A stretch of DNA of 64,000 nucleotides from Neocallimastix lanati (nom. inval.) (lineage: Eukaryota > Neocallimastigomycota > Neocallimastigomycetes > Neocallimastigales > Neocallimastigaceae). A program made the position numbers and the translations under genes. How positions within the stretch are numbered: the stretch's first letter is position 1; every line of letters starts with the position of its first letter. Below, piece by piece: positions 28,155-40,938 of the stretch. The notes beneath the pieces are model-generated. The model saw only the letters and a program-made list of their open reading frames with translations, was not told the DNA's origin and ran no database searches. The stretch spans positions 569,501 through 633,500 of the forward strand of contig JACVTC010000090.1 of assembly GCA_016946835.1 (NCBI GenBank), read 5' to 3'.

Positions 28155-28373
28155 GTTATTATGGTTTTTATTAATATTGAAGAATGATTCTATTTTCTTA
28201 TGTATTATAATATTTTTATCTTTGAATACAATATCTATTTTAATTGATAATTTTATATAACTTAATTATATTAAGGTTTTTATGCAACTGGACATAATAT
28301 ATAATATGTAATTTATATCACATACATAAATTATTAATTATAAAATTCATATAAATGTTTAATTATTATAATA

Positions 28374-28423
<50 letters not shown>

Positions 28424-30157
28424 ATAGTTAATTGTGAATATTTTATACTTTTAAGGTTATTATTAAGAATTTATTATATTTTAATTAATAAAAATAAAAA
28501 ATAAAATTAATATTATTGGAAAATGAAAAAAAAAATTTTTTTATTTACATAAACAATTTATCATCTAAAGTTAATATGATAATAAAAAACAGTTATACAA
28601 CATATATATAAATAATTAAATAATGTAAATATTTCTTTATTATTTTGATTATTTTTAAATGAAAGAAAAAAAATTTCAAAAATTAATTTTTCATATATAT
28701 AAATATATATATATTTTAAAAGAATGATATACAGGTTTTGAAAAAATAGTAAAAAAAAAAATTATGAAATAAAGTTATTACTTTCCATGAACGTATTATC
28801 TAACTTTGTTAAATATATATATACTTAAATCAATTAAATTTTAAAATGATCGAAAACTGTAAAATATTAATAATATTTAGGTTATTATAGCTTATATTAC
28901 AAGTTGTTGAAATAAATGAAATGAGTTAAAAAAATTATTACTTAAATTACCAAAAGGATAAGCAATAAATATTAAAAATGACAATTTGTTAATATGTTTA
29001 TAATTATTCTTGTAAAATTAATATAATTTTGTATTCTTACTAATAATATTATAATTTCTATTATATATTATTAGTAGTATAATTATTATCATTATTGTTA
29101 AATATATTATAATAATGATAATATTAATTTTTTATTTTATTTATAGAAATTGTGATTACTAGCATTATTACATACTATGAAAGTAGTGATACAAGTGATA
29201 CATGTTAATTTTTTTTTTTTTTTTTAAATTTCATTTTGACATATTGTTTATTCATTTATATTTTTACATTTTCATAAATATATTTATAAATATAAAATTA
29301 GGAATATCATGTGATAACAGTGAATTAAATCTAAAGAAAATCAATATATTAATATAAAATTATGTATTACTATTACTATTATTTTCTAATAAGAATAGAA
29401 AACTTTATAAATTGTTAAATATTTGAAAATTTTGATAATTTCTATTCTTTGATAATTTTATTACATAGTAGTAAAAAAAAAAAAAAAAAAAAAAAAGCAT
29501 TAATACTTTAAAAAAAAAAAAAAAAAAAAAAAAGGACATAAATAAATAAGATTGATTTAAACATAATTTTAAGTTTTATTATGATGGACATTACAATACT
29601 TTTTTTTTAACATTATTATTCAAATAGACATTTACTGATTTAAACAATATCTTAAATTTTATATTTATTGTATCTAATGTTTTATTGGATTGTTAATAAT
29701 TAAGTTTTTAAACTTTAATAATATAAATAAAAAAATATCTTTTTTTTTTTTTTTTTTTTTTTTAATATTCAAATAAATTATTAACTATTATATATGAAAA
29801 AAAAAAATAATAATAATAAAATAAAAAAAAAAATAAATTGGTCCTTATTAATTATATAAATAAAAAATAATTTTTTAAACAAATTTCAAATTAATTTTTA
29901 TATAGATAAATAGTACGGACGGACCAATATATTTAATAAATTAAGTTATTAATTATAAACTTTATTTTATATAAAAATAACTTTTAAAAAAAAATAATTT
30001 TATATAAATATTATAAAAAATAGAATAATTAATTTATTTATTTTTAATAATTTAAAATAACAATTAAAAAAAAAAAAAAAAAAAAAAAAAACCGTCATTA
30101 ATAATATATATCTTTAAGTTTTTCACTTGGTGATAATTAAATAAAAGATAAATCAAC
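28155..30157. other. 2-kb divergent intergenic region
   Basis: Lies between two genes transcribed away from each other, so it should hold both promoters. Notable only for homopolymers: A runs near 28379-28421, 29473-29495, 29510-29533 and 30066-30090, and T runs near 29210-29225 and 29741-29763. No coding signal seen. Confidence 0.5.
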
Positions 30158-30694
30158 ATGGGTAAAAATATTGAAAACAAAGTTTTAATTAAGGAAGCAT
30201 TTTATGAACTAATTTCCCATAACAGTAATTATAAAAAATTAATATCTAAAAGTATTTGTATTTGTAACTATGAAAATTATATAAAAGAAAATCAGAGTAA
30301 AAATTATTTGAATATCAAATTCAAAAAATCATTAGACAAAATTAAAGCTATGAAAAAAGATGAAATTAGAAAAAAAGAAAAAACATTTTTTATTATAAGA
30401 TTACCTTATTGTGAATATTCAGAATTTAATAATATTGATTATGATTTAAAATTTATAGACGTAACTCCAAAATCCAGACTTTATCTTATTAAAACTAATA
30501 AATTAACTAGGAACGATAAGAACTTTAAAATAGCCTTTAAAAAACTTAAAAAAGAACTAAGGAAAGAGCAAAAAGAGTATTTGAATATAATACTACAAAT
30601 TAAATTTTTAGGAGAAATAAAAGAATCAGAATTAGAAATATCATATACCTTTATAAAAAATACAATGAGTAATAGTAATGAAAATGAAAAATAA
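30158..30694 (+). CDS. hypothetical protein, 178 residues
   Basis: Intronless frame from an ATG in the context AACATGG to TAA 30692-30694. Not recognised. It has a Lys-rich composition, a Cys pair in SICICNYENY (about residues 48-57), a hydrophobic strand-like FFIIRLPYCEY near 84, and KKLKKELRKEQKEYLNIILQ near 128-150, which could be a helix. The C-terminus is Asn/Ser/Glu. A poly-A tract lies about 70 bp upstream. Codon use is AT-rich like its neighbours. It sits in a transposon-rich interval and could be an accessory gene of one of those elements, but nothing in its sequence shows that. Confidence 0.5.
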   Translation: MGKNIENKVLIKEAFYELISHNSNYKKLISKSICICNYENYIKENQSKNYLNIKFKKSLDKIKAMKKDEIRKKEKTFFIIRLPYCEYSEFNNIDYDLKFIDVTPKSRLYLIKTNKLTRNDKNFKIAFKKLKKELRKEQKEYLNIILQIKFLGEIKESELEISYTFIKNTMSNSNENEK

Positions 30695-31570
30695 ATATAC
30701 AAAAATTGACTTCAATCATTAATATTTTTAAGGATGAGAAAATTCAAATATATAAAATTTATTTAGAAATTTTGATTTTTAGGGAGTAATAGGCATCATA
30801 AAATAAAAAACATAAATTATTAAAGGAAAATTACTTAACTGATTTTTTTGAGATGATTATTTAAAAATCGTATTTATTTTGAAAATAAAAAATAAATCTA
30901 AATATAGAAAGTTAGTAAAAAAAAATTAGCCTCCAAGAAGAAATTAACTGAAATATTGGGTAATAAATTATGAAACAATTTATATCTAAGTTTAAAAGAC
31001 TAGATTAATATAATTAGTTACAAAATGTAATCAATTTTAATACTCTTAAGATGTTAATTTATCAAGTACACTGATAAATAATTAACAATCTATTTTTTAA
31101 TAGTTATCGCTAAACTACAAAGCGAAAATAGATAAAAGTTAGTGCTAATCTTCAAAGCAGATTATAATTGAATGTGATGTAAAACCCAATATACAAGAAA
31201 GGAGGTATTCACACGAATTGAGATGATTTGATATCATCCTTCAAGAGAAAGGTTTCCATCATATAAATAGTATATACCAATCATATATTATAAGGGAAGT
31301 CTTAGATGTTTCCAATATTAATGGTGTAATAATATTAAATACTTAGTTTTAGGGGGAAATTATTAGATTAAAAATCTAATTGATTAAAAATCTAATTAAC
31401 AATATTAAAATTGAATTTAAAGAATTAATATAATGAAAGAATTATTTTATTAATGTAAAATTAAAAGTTGATTTAGAATAGAAATAACTAATAGTTTAAT
31501 AATATCACGTTAATATTATAAAATTGGATACATTTATATACATATATTTTCAGTAAACCAATTTATTCAT
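30695..31570 (+). other. unresolved region 5' of a copia LTR
   Basis: Contains patches less AT-rich than average (31120-31330) and a duplicated GATTAAAAATCTAATT at about 31363-31398. It ends at a plus-strand polypurine-like GTAGGGGTAA, so it probably includes decayed internal sequence of a copia element, but no protein motif was legible. Confidence 0.4.
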
Positions 31571-31581
31571 TGTAGGGGTAA

Positions 31582-31766
31582 TGTTAGAATATGTGAAATA
31601 TATGGAAAATAAGTATTGAAACATAGTGTATAAATATTATATAAGCCACAATGTAATAGTATAAAAGTATTTAAATTATAATAATTAAGAACTTACTCTT
31701 TATTATAAAATATTTAATAAAATTGACGTAATTATAAACTATAAATTCCTAACTCTTAATAATTAT
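31582..31766 (+). repeat. copia LTR copy A (plus orientation)
   Basis: Starts TGTTAGAATATGTGAAAT directly after TGTAGGGGTAA. It matches the minus-strand copy at 54079-54277 over nearly its whole length, sharing ATTGAAACATA, ATAAGCCACAATGTA, ACTCTTTAT, AATAAAATTGAC and AATTATAAAC. The right edge is approximate. Confidence 0.75.
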
Positions 31767-32339
31767 ACTTTCATAAATATATATATATATAAATATCAAT
31801 AAATACTATATTTAAATTATTAATGAATAATAAATATTAATAATAATACTTAATAATAATTACAAAAATTATTATGTAAGAAAAAATATTTTTGAAATAC
31901 AATATTTTATTACTAATATTTTACTAATTTAATAAATAAAAAAAATTTTTTAATTATTTTCTTATATTTAATCTATTTTACCTTGTTAATAATAAAAAAG
32001 AAAAAAAAAAGAATTATTTTATATAAATATTGAAGAAAAATTCACTTTTGATTTATAGAGCGAAAATAAGTAAAATTTATGAGTAAAAAAGACGATAATT
32101 TTTTAGGGATGTTTTAAGGAAAAGTTTAAATTATGTAAATTGTGAACTTTCAAATAAAAAAGCAAGCAATGAAAAATTTTTATTTTGAATTAAATTTTGA
32201 AGTGTTTTTATTATATAATTATTGATAAGAAAATTATTATTTATAATTTTTTATAACTATTTTAAATAAAGTATATTATTAAAAATATATTTTTTTGTAT
32301 GTAATACTTTTGTAAATAAACAAAATAATAATGAATAAT
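31767..32339. other. AT-rich spacer between LTRs
   Basis: No recognisable feature between two oppositely oriented copia LTRs. Confidence 0.4.
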
Positions 32340-32593
32340 TTAACATTAATAGTAAATAATAAATAATAATTATAAATGTTATTTATTAAAGATTTTTATT
32401 AATAAGTTTTATTTATATAAAATATAAATAGGTAATTACAAAGATTTAACGTAGTAAAATTTACATGTATTTATACTAAAATGTGGCTTGTTCTAGAATA
32501 TTATTAATTAATTACATTATATTAAATATATACTAAATTTTTTTTATTATTAATCTAGAATTGTTTTAATATATAAATTCACATATTGTAACA
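32340..32593 (-). repeat. copia LTR (minus orientation)
   Basis: On the minus strand an AGGGGAA polypurine tract (32594-32600) is followed by TGTTACAATATGTGAATT, matching the LTR start at 31582. It also contains AAGCCACATTTTAGTATAAA, shared with other copia LTRs here. The left edge is a guess. Confidence 0.6.
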
Positions 32594-32683
32594 TTCCCCT
32601 CTAAACTTAAATTATTTAAAATAATTTTAGTTTGAATTATTTAGATATAAAATAAATAAATTTATATAAATATTAAATAAAAT

Positions 32684-33010
32684 TTAATGTATTAATTTCA
32701 ATAGATTTATGAAAATAAATTTTGAATTAATGTGATTTATAAAAAATTTTATCTGTAAATTTTTCATTTTAGATCCATTTATATTTTTAGTTAATGCATC
32801 AGCAAGCATTTCATTAGTGTTTTTATATTCTAATTTTATTCTATTATTTATAATATTATCTTTATTAAAATAATATTTTATAGAAATATGTTTAAGTTTT
32901 GTGTTAATTTCTCCATTTTCAATGCAGATTTTTGATGCCATATTGTCAGTATATATAGTTATTGGTGATTTCTTATTAAATAATTCAATTAATATATTCC
33001 TAATCCATAT
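32684..33010 (-). pseudogene. copia RNase H C-terminal fragment
   Basis: Minus-strand reading: IELFNKKSPITIYTDNMASK, then KHISIKYYF, then NEMLADALTKNINGSKMKNL, the standard end of a copia polyprotein (free-strand handling region of RNase H). Everything upstream is missing beyond about 33010, where low-complexity tandem repeats begin. The polypurine tract and LTR follow downstream, so this is the 3' end of a truncated element. Confidence 0.85.
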
Positions 33011-33099
33011 TTATATAAAAAATTATATATAAATTTTTTATATAAATAAATAATTAAATAATAATTAAATAAATATTTTATATATATTTGATAATAAAA

Positions 33100-33645
33100 A
33101 ATATAAAAAAATAAAAAAAATAAAAAAATAAAAAAATAAAAAAAATAAAAAAATAAAAAAATAAAAAAAAATAAAAAAAAATAAAAAAAATAAAAAGGAT
33201 TAAAAAAATAAAATACAAAAAAAAATAAAATAAAATATTTTCATATTTATTTATATTTATAACTGTAATTTTTTATTATATAAATAAATAAATAAATAAT
33301 AATTAAATAAATATTTTATTTTATAATAAAAAAATAAAATAAAAAAAAAAAAAATAAAAAAATAAAAAAATAAAAAAAAATAAAAAAAAATAAAAAAAAT
33401 AAAAAGGATTAAAAAAATAAAATACAAAAAAAATAAAATAAAATATTTTCATATTTATTTATATTTATAACTGTAATTTTTTATTATATAAATAAATAAA
33501 TAAATAATAATTAAATAAATATTTTATTTTATAATAAAAAAATAAAATAAAAAAAAGAAAGATAAATATTTTTTTAGTAATTTTCTTGAAATAAAATAAA
33601 ATATTTTCATATTTATTTATATTTATAACTGTAATTTTTAAAAAA
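33100..33645. repeat. AT-rich tandem duplication, about 209-bp period
   Basis: The block (AAAAAAT)n, AAGGATTAAAAAAATAAAAT, then TTTCATATTTATTTATATTT and AACTGTAATTTT occurs at about 33185-33345 and again at 33394-33555. A partial third copy lies near 33590-33640. It lies immediately upstream of the transposase gene. Confidence 0.8.
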
Positions 33646-33719
33646 ATTGAAAATACATATTAAATAAAAAATAAAAAATAAATATTTCATATTTATTAAT
33701 ATTTATATTGAAAATTTTG

Positions 33720-35169
33720 ATGGAGGGAAATCTAAAAATTGATATAAGTGAAACAAATCGAGGAAAAGAGCAAATAATTATAGATCGAAAATTTAAATAT
33801 AATTTTTCAAAATTAAAAAAAGATAATACAAAAATATATAGATGTATAGAATATAAAACATTAAATAAATGTAAGTCTTTTATTATTTTAAATGATAATA
33901 AAGAGGTTTTAAATTATGATTCCTCACATAATCATCCTGGTAATGAAATTAATGCATCCAAATCATTAATAAAAAATAAAATTAAAGATGAAATAAAAAA
34001 AAGTTTGATTCCTTCTGATATAAAATCGAAACGTATATTTGATAAAATTTCTCAAGAAATAGGATATATATGCCCTGAATATAAAACAATTAAAACCCAA
34101 ATAACAAGATATAAAAACAAACAATTATTTCCTAATGTAAAAACATTTGATGAAGTTCCTAATGAATCTGAATATTATAAAACAATAAGAGGTGAATATT
34201 TTATGATATTCAAAAATTCTAATATAATAATTTTTCAATCACCATTCCAAGCAAAATTATTTATGGAGAATAAACATATATTTGCTGATGGTACATTTTT
34301 AATAGCTCCAACTAATAGTTATCAAGTATTCATTACCAGAACTTATGTTACAGAATTAAATTGTTTTTACACTACTTCCATGTCAATATTAAAAAACAAA
34401 GAACAAACAACTTACGAAATATTATTTAATGAAATAAAAAAAAAATATAATTAAATATAATGCAAATATTAATTTCTCAGAAAAAATTTTTCATTGTGAT
34501 TTTGAAAAAGGAATATCTAATGCAGTGGAAAATATTTTTCCCAATATAAATATTAAATATTGTTTTTGGCATTATAAAAGATTATTAATGACAAAAAAAA
34601 ATAAATTATGTTACAAGGAAGTGAAAGATCATAATATTTTAAATACTTGTTATAAAGCGATTTCTAATTTATGTTTTATTAATATTGAATACATACCTGA
34701 TATTTTTAATAAAATTAAAAATACATGCAAGAGATATGAATCTACCTGTTCCCAATTTTTGATTTTTTTAGATTATTTTGAGAAAACATTTCTAAATATC
34801 TATAATATAAAATATTGGAATTATTACAATAATATAGACCACATAACAAATAATGCTTCAGAATCTTATAACAGTTATTTAAAAAATTTATTTGTAAAAA
34901 AGCCTTCATTTTATAAATTAATATATACAATACAATTTGAAGAATCCAAATCTTACTATGATTACCATATGAGAATTAAAGGAATTTGGAGAAAAAAGAG
35001 CAGAATATCAGAAAGGGTCGATGACATTAATATTTTAGTTGAATATTATAAAAATATGGAAGCCGAATTAAAAAATATTGGATGTAGTAAAAATGATATC
35101 ATCGAAAATTGGTCTAATTGTTTAATTAGATTGAATAATGAAATCATTAATTTTAATAAAACAAAATAA
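33720..35169 (+). pseudogene. MULE-type transposase with FLYWCH-like zinc finger
   Basis: DDE transposase of the Mutator-like superfamily, about 483 residues if counted through one frameshift. The first ATG is 33720-33722. The N-terminus has a FLYWCH/WRKY-like finger: Cys of RCIEY, Cys of NKCKSF, and HNH of SSHNHPG. First catalytic Asp in FADGTFLIAP, second in HCDFEKG (followed by CFWHYK), and Glu in NNASESYNSYL, the usual MULE arrangement. The frame shifts by one base at the A10 run 34434-34443: the first half stops at 34454 and the second is open to 35169. With only that lesion in a homopolymer, it may be a recent mutation or a read error. No terminal inverted repeats were recognised. A decayed relative lies at 24715-25058. 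Confidence 0.82.
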
Positions 35170-36015
35170 AAATAATTATTAAAATCCTTTCAAAATCATA
35201 ATTACAATTAATTGATAATTAGATTTTTTTATTTAATAAGAAATTCAATATTGAAATTTATTTAATATTTATTGATAGGGTTAGCTTAAAAATATTAAAA
35301 AAAAAATTTTTTTATAAATTTATTTTAAATATTTTTTACTTTATTAAATATTATTAAATAAAATTAAAAGATGTCTTTATTATATATTAGTAATATAAAA
35401 TATTAAAAATATGAATGTATTGCATTTCGCATTATTTTTATTTTATATTGTAGTTAATTAATAAATAAATAAAAAATTTTTATAAAATAAACCAATTATT
35501 AAATTAATATATTTTTTAAAAAAATATTTAATGTATATTTCATATTTTTAATAAATATTTCAATATATATTTTAATTATATAATAATGATATTTATGTAT
35601 TATAATACTTATAAAAGGAAATAATTAATATTTTAAATTATTTCTATCAGGCTTTCTAAAAAAACTTTACTATTTGTAAAAATAGTAAAGCTCTTTTTGT
35701 TAGTTTATTAGATTTGTATAATATAAATATCTAAAATAATTTATTTATTATTTAATAGAAATTTATGTTTAAAAATGTTATTGTTATTATTACTATTACT
35801 AAAAAAAAAAGTTTTAATTTAATATTTATAATTAAATTTTCAAATAATCTTTCCTTATCAGGTTAAATATAATGCTCCTGAGTAAAAAAGATTTTTGTAT
35901 TATATAAAATTTATTTAAAATATTAGATAAAAAAAATATTATAAAGGAAATAAGAATTTTAAAAAGAATATTTAAAAATAAAATGAAAAAAATATAGAAT
36001 ATAATAATATAGAAG
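35170..36015. other. intergenic, with one strong hairpin
   Basis: No gene seen. A perfect 10-bp stem (CTTTACTATT 35665-35674 with AATAGTAAAG 35681-35690, six-base loop) is followed by CTCTTTTTGT. Confidence 0.5.
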
Positions 36016-36830
36016 TACAAGTATATAAAATAAAATAAAATAAAATAAATAGTTGAAATATAAATATGAAGTACAGAATGAATAAAATAAAATAAATAGT
36101 TGAAATATAAATATGAAGTACAGAATGAATAAAATAAAATAAATAGTTGAAATATAAATATGAAGTACAGAATGAATAAAATAAAATAAATAGTTGAAAT
36201 ATAAATATGAAGTACAGATTGAATAAAATAAAATAAAATAAATAGTTGAAATATAAATATGAAGTACAGATTGAATAAAATAAAATAAAATAAATAGTTG
36301 AAATATAAATATGAAGTACAGATTGAATAAATAAAATAAAATAAATAGTTGAAATATAAATATGAAGTACAGATTGAATAAAATAAAATAAAATAAATAG
36401 TTGAAATATAAATATGAAGTACAGAATGAATAAAATAAAATAAATAGTTGAAATATAAATATGAAGTACAGAATGAATAAAATAAAATAAATAGTTGAAA
36501 TATAAATATGAAGTACAGATTGAATAAAATAAAATAAAATAAATAGTAGAAATATAAATATGAAGTACAGATTGAATAAAATAAAATAAAATAAAATAAA
36601 ATAAAATAAAATAAATAGTAGAATATTAAATATAAATTACAGATTGAATAAAATAAAATAAAATAAAATAAAATAAAATAAAATAAAATAAAATAAAATA
36701 AAATAAAATAAAATAAATAGTAGAATATTAAATATAAATACAGATTGAATAAAATAAAAATTAAATAAAATAAAAATAAAATAAATAGTTGAATTTAAAT
36801 GTAAAGAACAGATTAAATAAAATAGAATAA
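36016..36830 (-). repeat. satellite with 35-bp spacers, right array (inverted)
   Basis: About 14 direct repeats of roughly 46-52 bp, each AAAATAAAAT(n) plus AAATAGTTGAAATATAAATA then TGAAGTACAGA(A/T)TG. Toward the right end the units become AATAGTAGAATATTAAATAT then AAATTACAGATTG (36604-36645), the exact reverse complement of the spacer in the 23655-24615 array. The pentanucleotide part also expands there (36575-36715). Confidence 0.92.
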
Positions 36831-39608
36831 AAATCTTATTCTTTTAACCACTCCAAGTGAGAAAAGGAGAATTGTTTTATATAAAATTTCATATATATTA
36901 ATTATAATATATTAAAATATTAATTTAATTTTAATTATTTTTTCATATATTATTATTTAAAATATTAATTATTATAAATTTTTTTTTTTTTTACTTATGA
37001 ACAAGATTTTATTATATACTTTAATAAATGGTTTATTAAAATGATTCATTTTTCTACTATTATCTGTTAAATTAAATTATTATAATTTATTATTAATTAT
37101 TGTTATTTCTTATTAATTAAATTAAAAGGTTTAAATAAAAAAATATAAAGTATATTTTATAAATAAGTATGAATATATAATAAATACATTATTCAAATTT
37201 ATATTTCTATTATAATTTCATTAATTCATATATATATCATTAAAAATTATATGCCACAATATACATAAATTTATTTTTTTTATATTTATATTTATTTACA
37301 TACTTCAATTTATATTTAATTTATATTTAATTTATATTTATTTTTTATTTATTTTATTAATTATTTATATAATCAGTTATTGTTCAGTTAATTTATTTAA
37401 ATTTATTAAAGTATTATTTAATTTCATATGAATTGATTAAGTAAAAATAATTATACTTGACTACACATTTAAAACTATCCAACAACTTTCTCACGCACAC
37501 TTCACTTTAAACTATTTAATAAAATTTTATGTTAAAGTAATTAAATATTTCCTTAAATAATAATTATTAATATTTATAATACTATATAACTATCAAGATA
37601 CATATTAAGAATATTATAAAATCATTAGATTTAAATTCAATGACACATTAATTTATGTTTGAATAATAAAATTTATTTTTATTAATTAAGGTTTGAATAT
37701 TTAATTATATATCATTATATTAAAATTACTCATGACAAAATATATATTAAATTAAAAAAAAATATTTGAGAAAATTAAAACTTAATTATTATATGATTTG
37801 TTAATTAAAAATTTACTTAAATTTGCAAAGTAAAAACTGATAAAGTACGCCTTTGGTTCAAGTTCTCTTGTTGGGAGAAGTTTTATAAAGTTGTTATTTA
37901 ATTATAAAATTTATTTATTTATTTAAAAATAATTATAAAATTAATTAATACATGTATTTAATATTTATCTTGAAAATATAAAATAATTATAATATAAATT
38001 TGGCATAAAATTGTGCTGCAAAGAATAATTATAAAGAATTATTCTTGTTTTTATATTTGAAATTCATAATAAACTATTTAATTAATTAATTAATTCTCTT
38101 AGAGTAACTATTAAGTATTTAAAGTATTTAATATAAAAGTATAAAATAAAATATAAAATATTCATAAAATATTAATAAAAATATAAATTTATTATAATTA
38201 ATAAAATATTAATATAAAATAATAATTATTAAAATAATTAAAAATATAATAAAATAAAATATTAAATATAAAAATAATAAAAATAATAAAAAGAAATTTA
38301 TAAATTATTTCAATTTTAACATAACATAAAATTTATTACATAAATTTTATGTTTACATTAATTTTTATGTTCTTTCATAATTTTATGTCTTTACATAATT
38401 TTAATTTTCTCACGTTATTTTCGATCACGTTTTATTTATATCACGAGTTTGCAAATGATTTATTAATTTATTTTTATGTAATTATTAATAAAATAATTTA
38501 TTAATAATTAAAGTTTTTATTTACTTTTTATATCAAAACTTTATTATTATTGATAAATCATTTTAATAAAATAAAAACGGTATGTTCAAAAATATTTAAA
38601 TATTTCTCAAAATTAAAATATAAAAATGAAATTATTGATTCGTTTTTTTTTTTATATGAATAAATAGTAAAATGATTCATTTTGTGTAATATTTTTTTAT
38701 GGAAAATATTAATGATTTTATAAATTAATTAGACACAGATATACATAACAAAAATATTATTAAACATTTTTTATATTATATAAAAATAAAAATATTATAA
38801 TATATTATATTGATAATAAATAATAATGTATTAATTAAATGATTCAATTTTTTATAAAAATAATTTTAATATATAAATTATTAAAACATATTTTTATATA
38901 AAAATACTTTTGATATTATAAAAATAAATGAGTTAAAAAAAAAATAGAGTTTTCATTGTTAAATATTAAAATGATAATGCAAAATACAGTTATAAATGAT
39001 TTTTCCTATCTTTAAAAAATGACCGTTAATAATGAAATGATAATTTTAATTATATTGTAAATAATTATTAAATTATGATAAAAAATAATATAATGCTTAT
39101 AAAAATATTAATTTTAAAAAAAAATTTTTTTTTTTTTAAAATATTATTGATATTATTGATATATATAAAAAAATATAAAAAAAATTAAATAAATTAAATA
39201 TACAAAAAAGTATAATTCATATTAATTATTTTATAATAAATTAATTTTTTTCCATTATGAAAAACGAAATAGAAATAAAAATTAAATAAATTAAATATAT
39301 ATAAATATATTAGTTAAAAGAAAAATTGAGAGTATAAATAAAATTAAAGAATTCCATTTTATTATAAATTTTTAAATTCATCTTATTTTTTATTTTTTTT
39401 TATTATATTATAAATAATAAATAAATAAAACTATTATTTATGTAATAATTAAAATAATATATTTTCTAAAATATATTATTTTGTAACAAAAAAAAAAGTA
39501 ATAATTAATTGAACAGTTTTTTTTAAAAAAAAGCTTTTAAAGAATATTTGAGATATCAAATTTGTAACTTATTTTGTTTTTTTTTTTTTGAAAAAAAAAA
39601 AAAAAAAG
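36831..39608. other. 2.8-kb intergenic region upstream of the galactanase
   Basis: No coding pattern or named element seen. Slightly less AT-rich patches occur at 36840-36870, 37450-37510, 37845-37885 and 38400-38455. The 5' leader just before the galactanase ATG is a T13/A16 run. A promoter must lie here, but no specific site could be assigned. Confidence 0.5.
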
Positions 39609-40906
39609 ATGAAAAAATTTTTATTAATAATATTTATCTTAAATACAATAGTTATAAATACTTTAGTGTCTTCAAATTCTATTAATTTAAATGATATTGA
39701 ATGGTTAGATGTTGAGCATTGGAACCAAACTGATTTTGATAGACTTCAAAAAAGAGGAAATTATGATGGTCAAATTAAAAAGATTAATTTTTATAAAGGT
39801 GTCGACATTTCCAGTATTATTTCTCTAGAAAATAGTGGTATTCGTTTCTACGACACTAATGGTCAACAAATAGACATTTTTAAAATGTTTGCTAGTGTTG
39901 GGGTTAATTGTATCCGTGTTAGAATTTGGAATAACCCAAAGAGTGCTAATGGAAAAACTTATGGTGGTGGTAATAATGATCTTGAAGTAGCTAGAGAAAT
40001 AGGTAGTAGAGCAGCAAGTGCAGGCCTACCATTATTTGTTGATTTTCATTATTCTGATTTCTGGGCTGATCCAGGAAAACAAACTATTCCAAAAGATTGG
40101 AAAAACTTTAATCTTGATAAAAGAGTCTCTGAAATTTATAGATTTACTAAAGGTTGTTTAGAATGGCTTTTACAAAATGGTTCTCTTATTTCAATGGTTC
40201 AAATTGGTAATGAAACTACATGCTTTATGTGTGGTGATAAAAATATGACAAATGTTATGAAAATGATGAGCAATGGTGCAAAAGCTGTACGTGAAATTAA
40301 TAGAGATATATTAATTGCTCTTCATTTTACAAATCCAAATAAATCAGACAATATGTTATGGTATGCTTCTCAACTCGCTTCTGCTAGAGTTGATTATGAT
40401 GTTTATAGTACTTCTTACTATCCATATTGGCATGGTACTACTGATAATTTAAAATGGGTATTAGGAGAAATTGCTAATAAATATGGTAAGAAAGTTATGA
40501 TTGCTGAATATTCTTACCCATATACTGAAGTTGCATATACATCAGATAATTGTCATTATGGTGTTGTAGACTCTAAAGCAAGCGGTACTGTATTCCGTTA
40601 TCCAATTAGTGTTGATGGTCAAATTCAATGCATTAGAGATATGTATTCTGTTATGAGAAATACAAAGAATGGTATTGGTGCTTTCTATTGGGAACCAGCA
40701 TGGATTGCTCCAAAAGCAAGAAATGATATGGAAAGAAGACAAATTTGGGAGCAATATGGTTCCAGTTGGGCTACCAAAACTGCAGCTGAATATGATTCAA
40801 ATGCTGATAGAAACCTTACAGGAGGTACATCATGGGATAATCAAGCTGTTTTCGATCAAAATGGAAAAGTTTTAAAATCTATTTGGGCTTTGGGTAATAA
40901 TAAAAA

Positions 40907-40938
<32 letters not shown>

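Noticed and set aside
33708-33719. Start of the MULE transposase at TTG 33708
   Set aside because: Not an ATG. The first in-frame ATG is 33720.
36016-36830. CRISPR-like direct repeats of about 50 bp
   Set aside because: Units are contiguous with no unique spacers, and they are the inverted relative of the 23.7-kb satellite.
39588-39608. Upstream extension of the galactanase as MKKKKKK
   Set aside because: That position is TTG within a T/A homopolymer. The first ATG is 39609 and gives a normal signal peptide.
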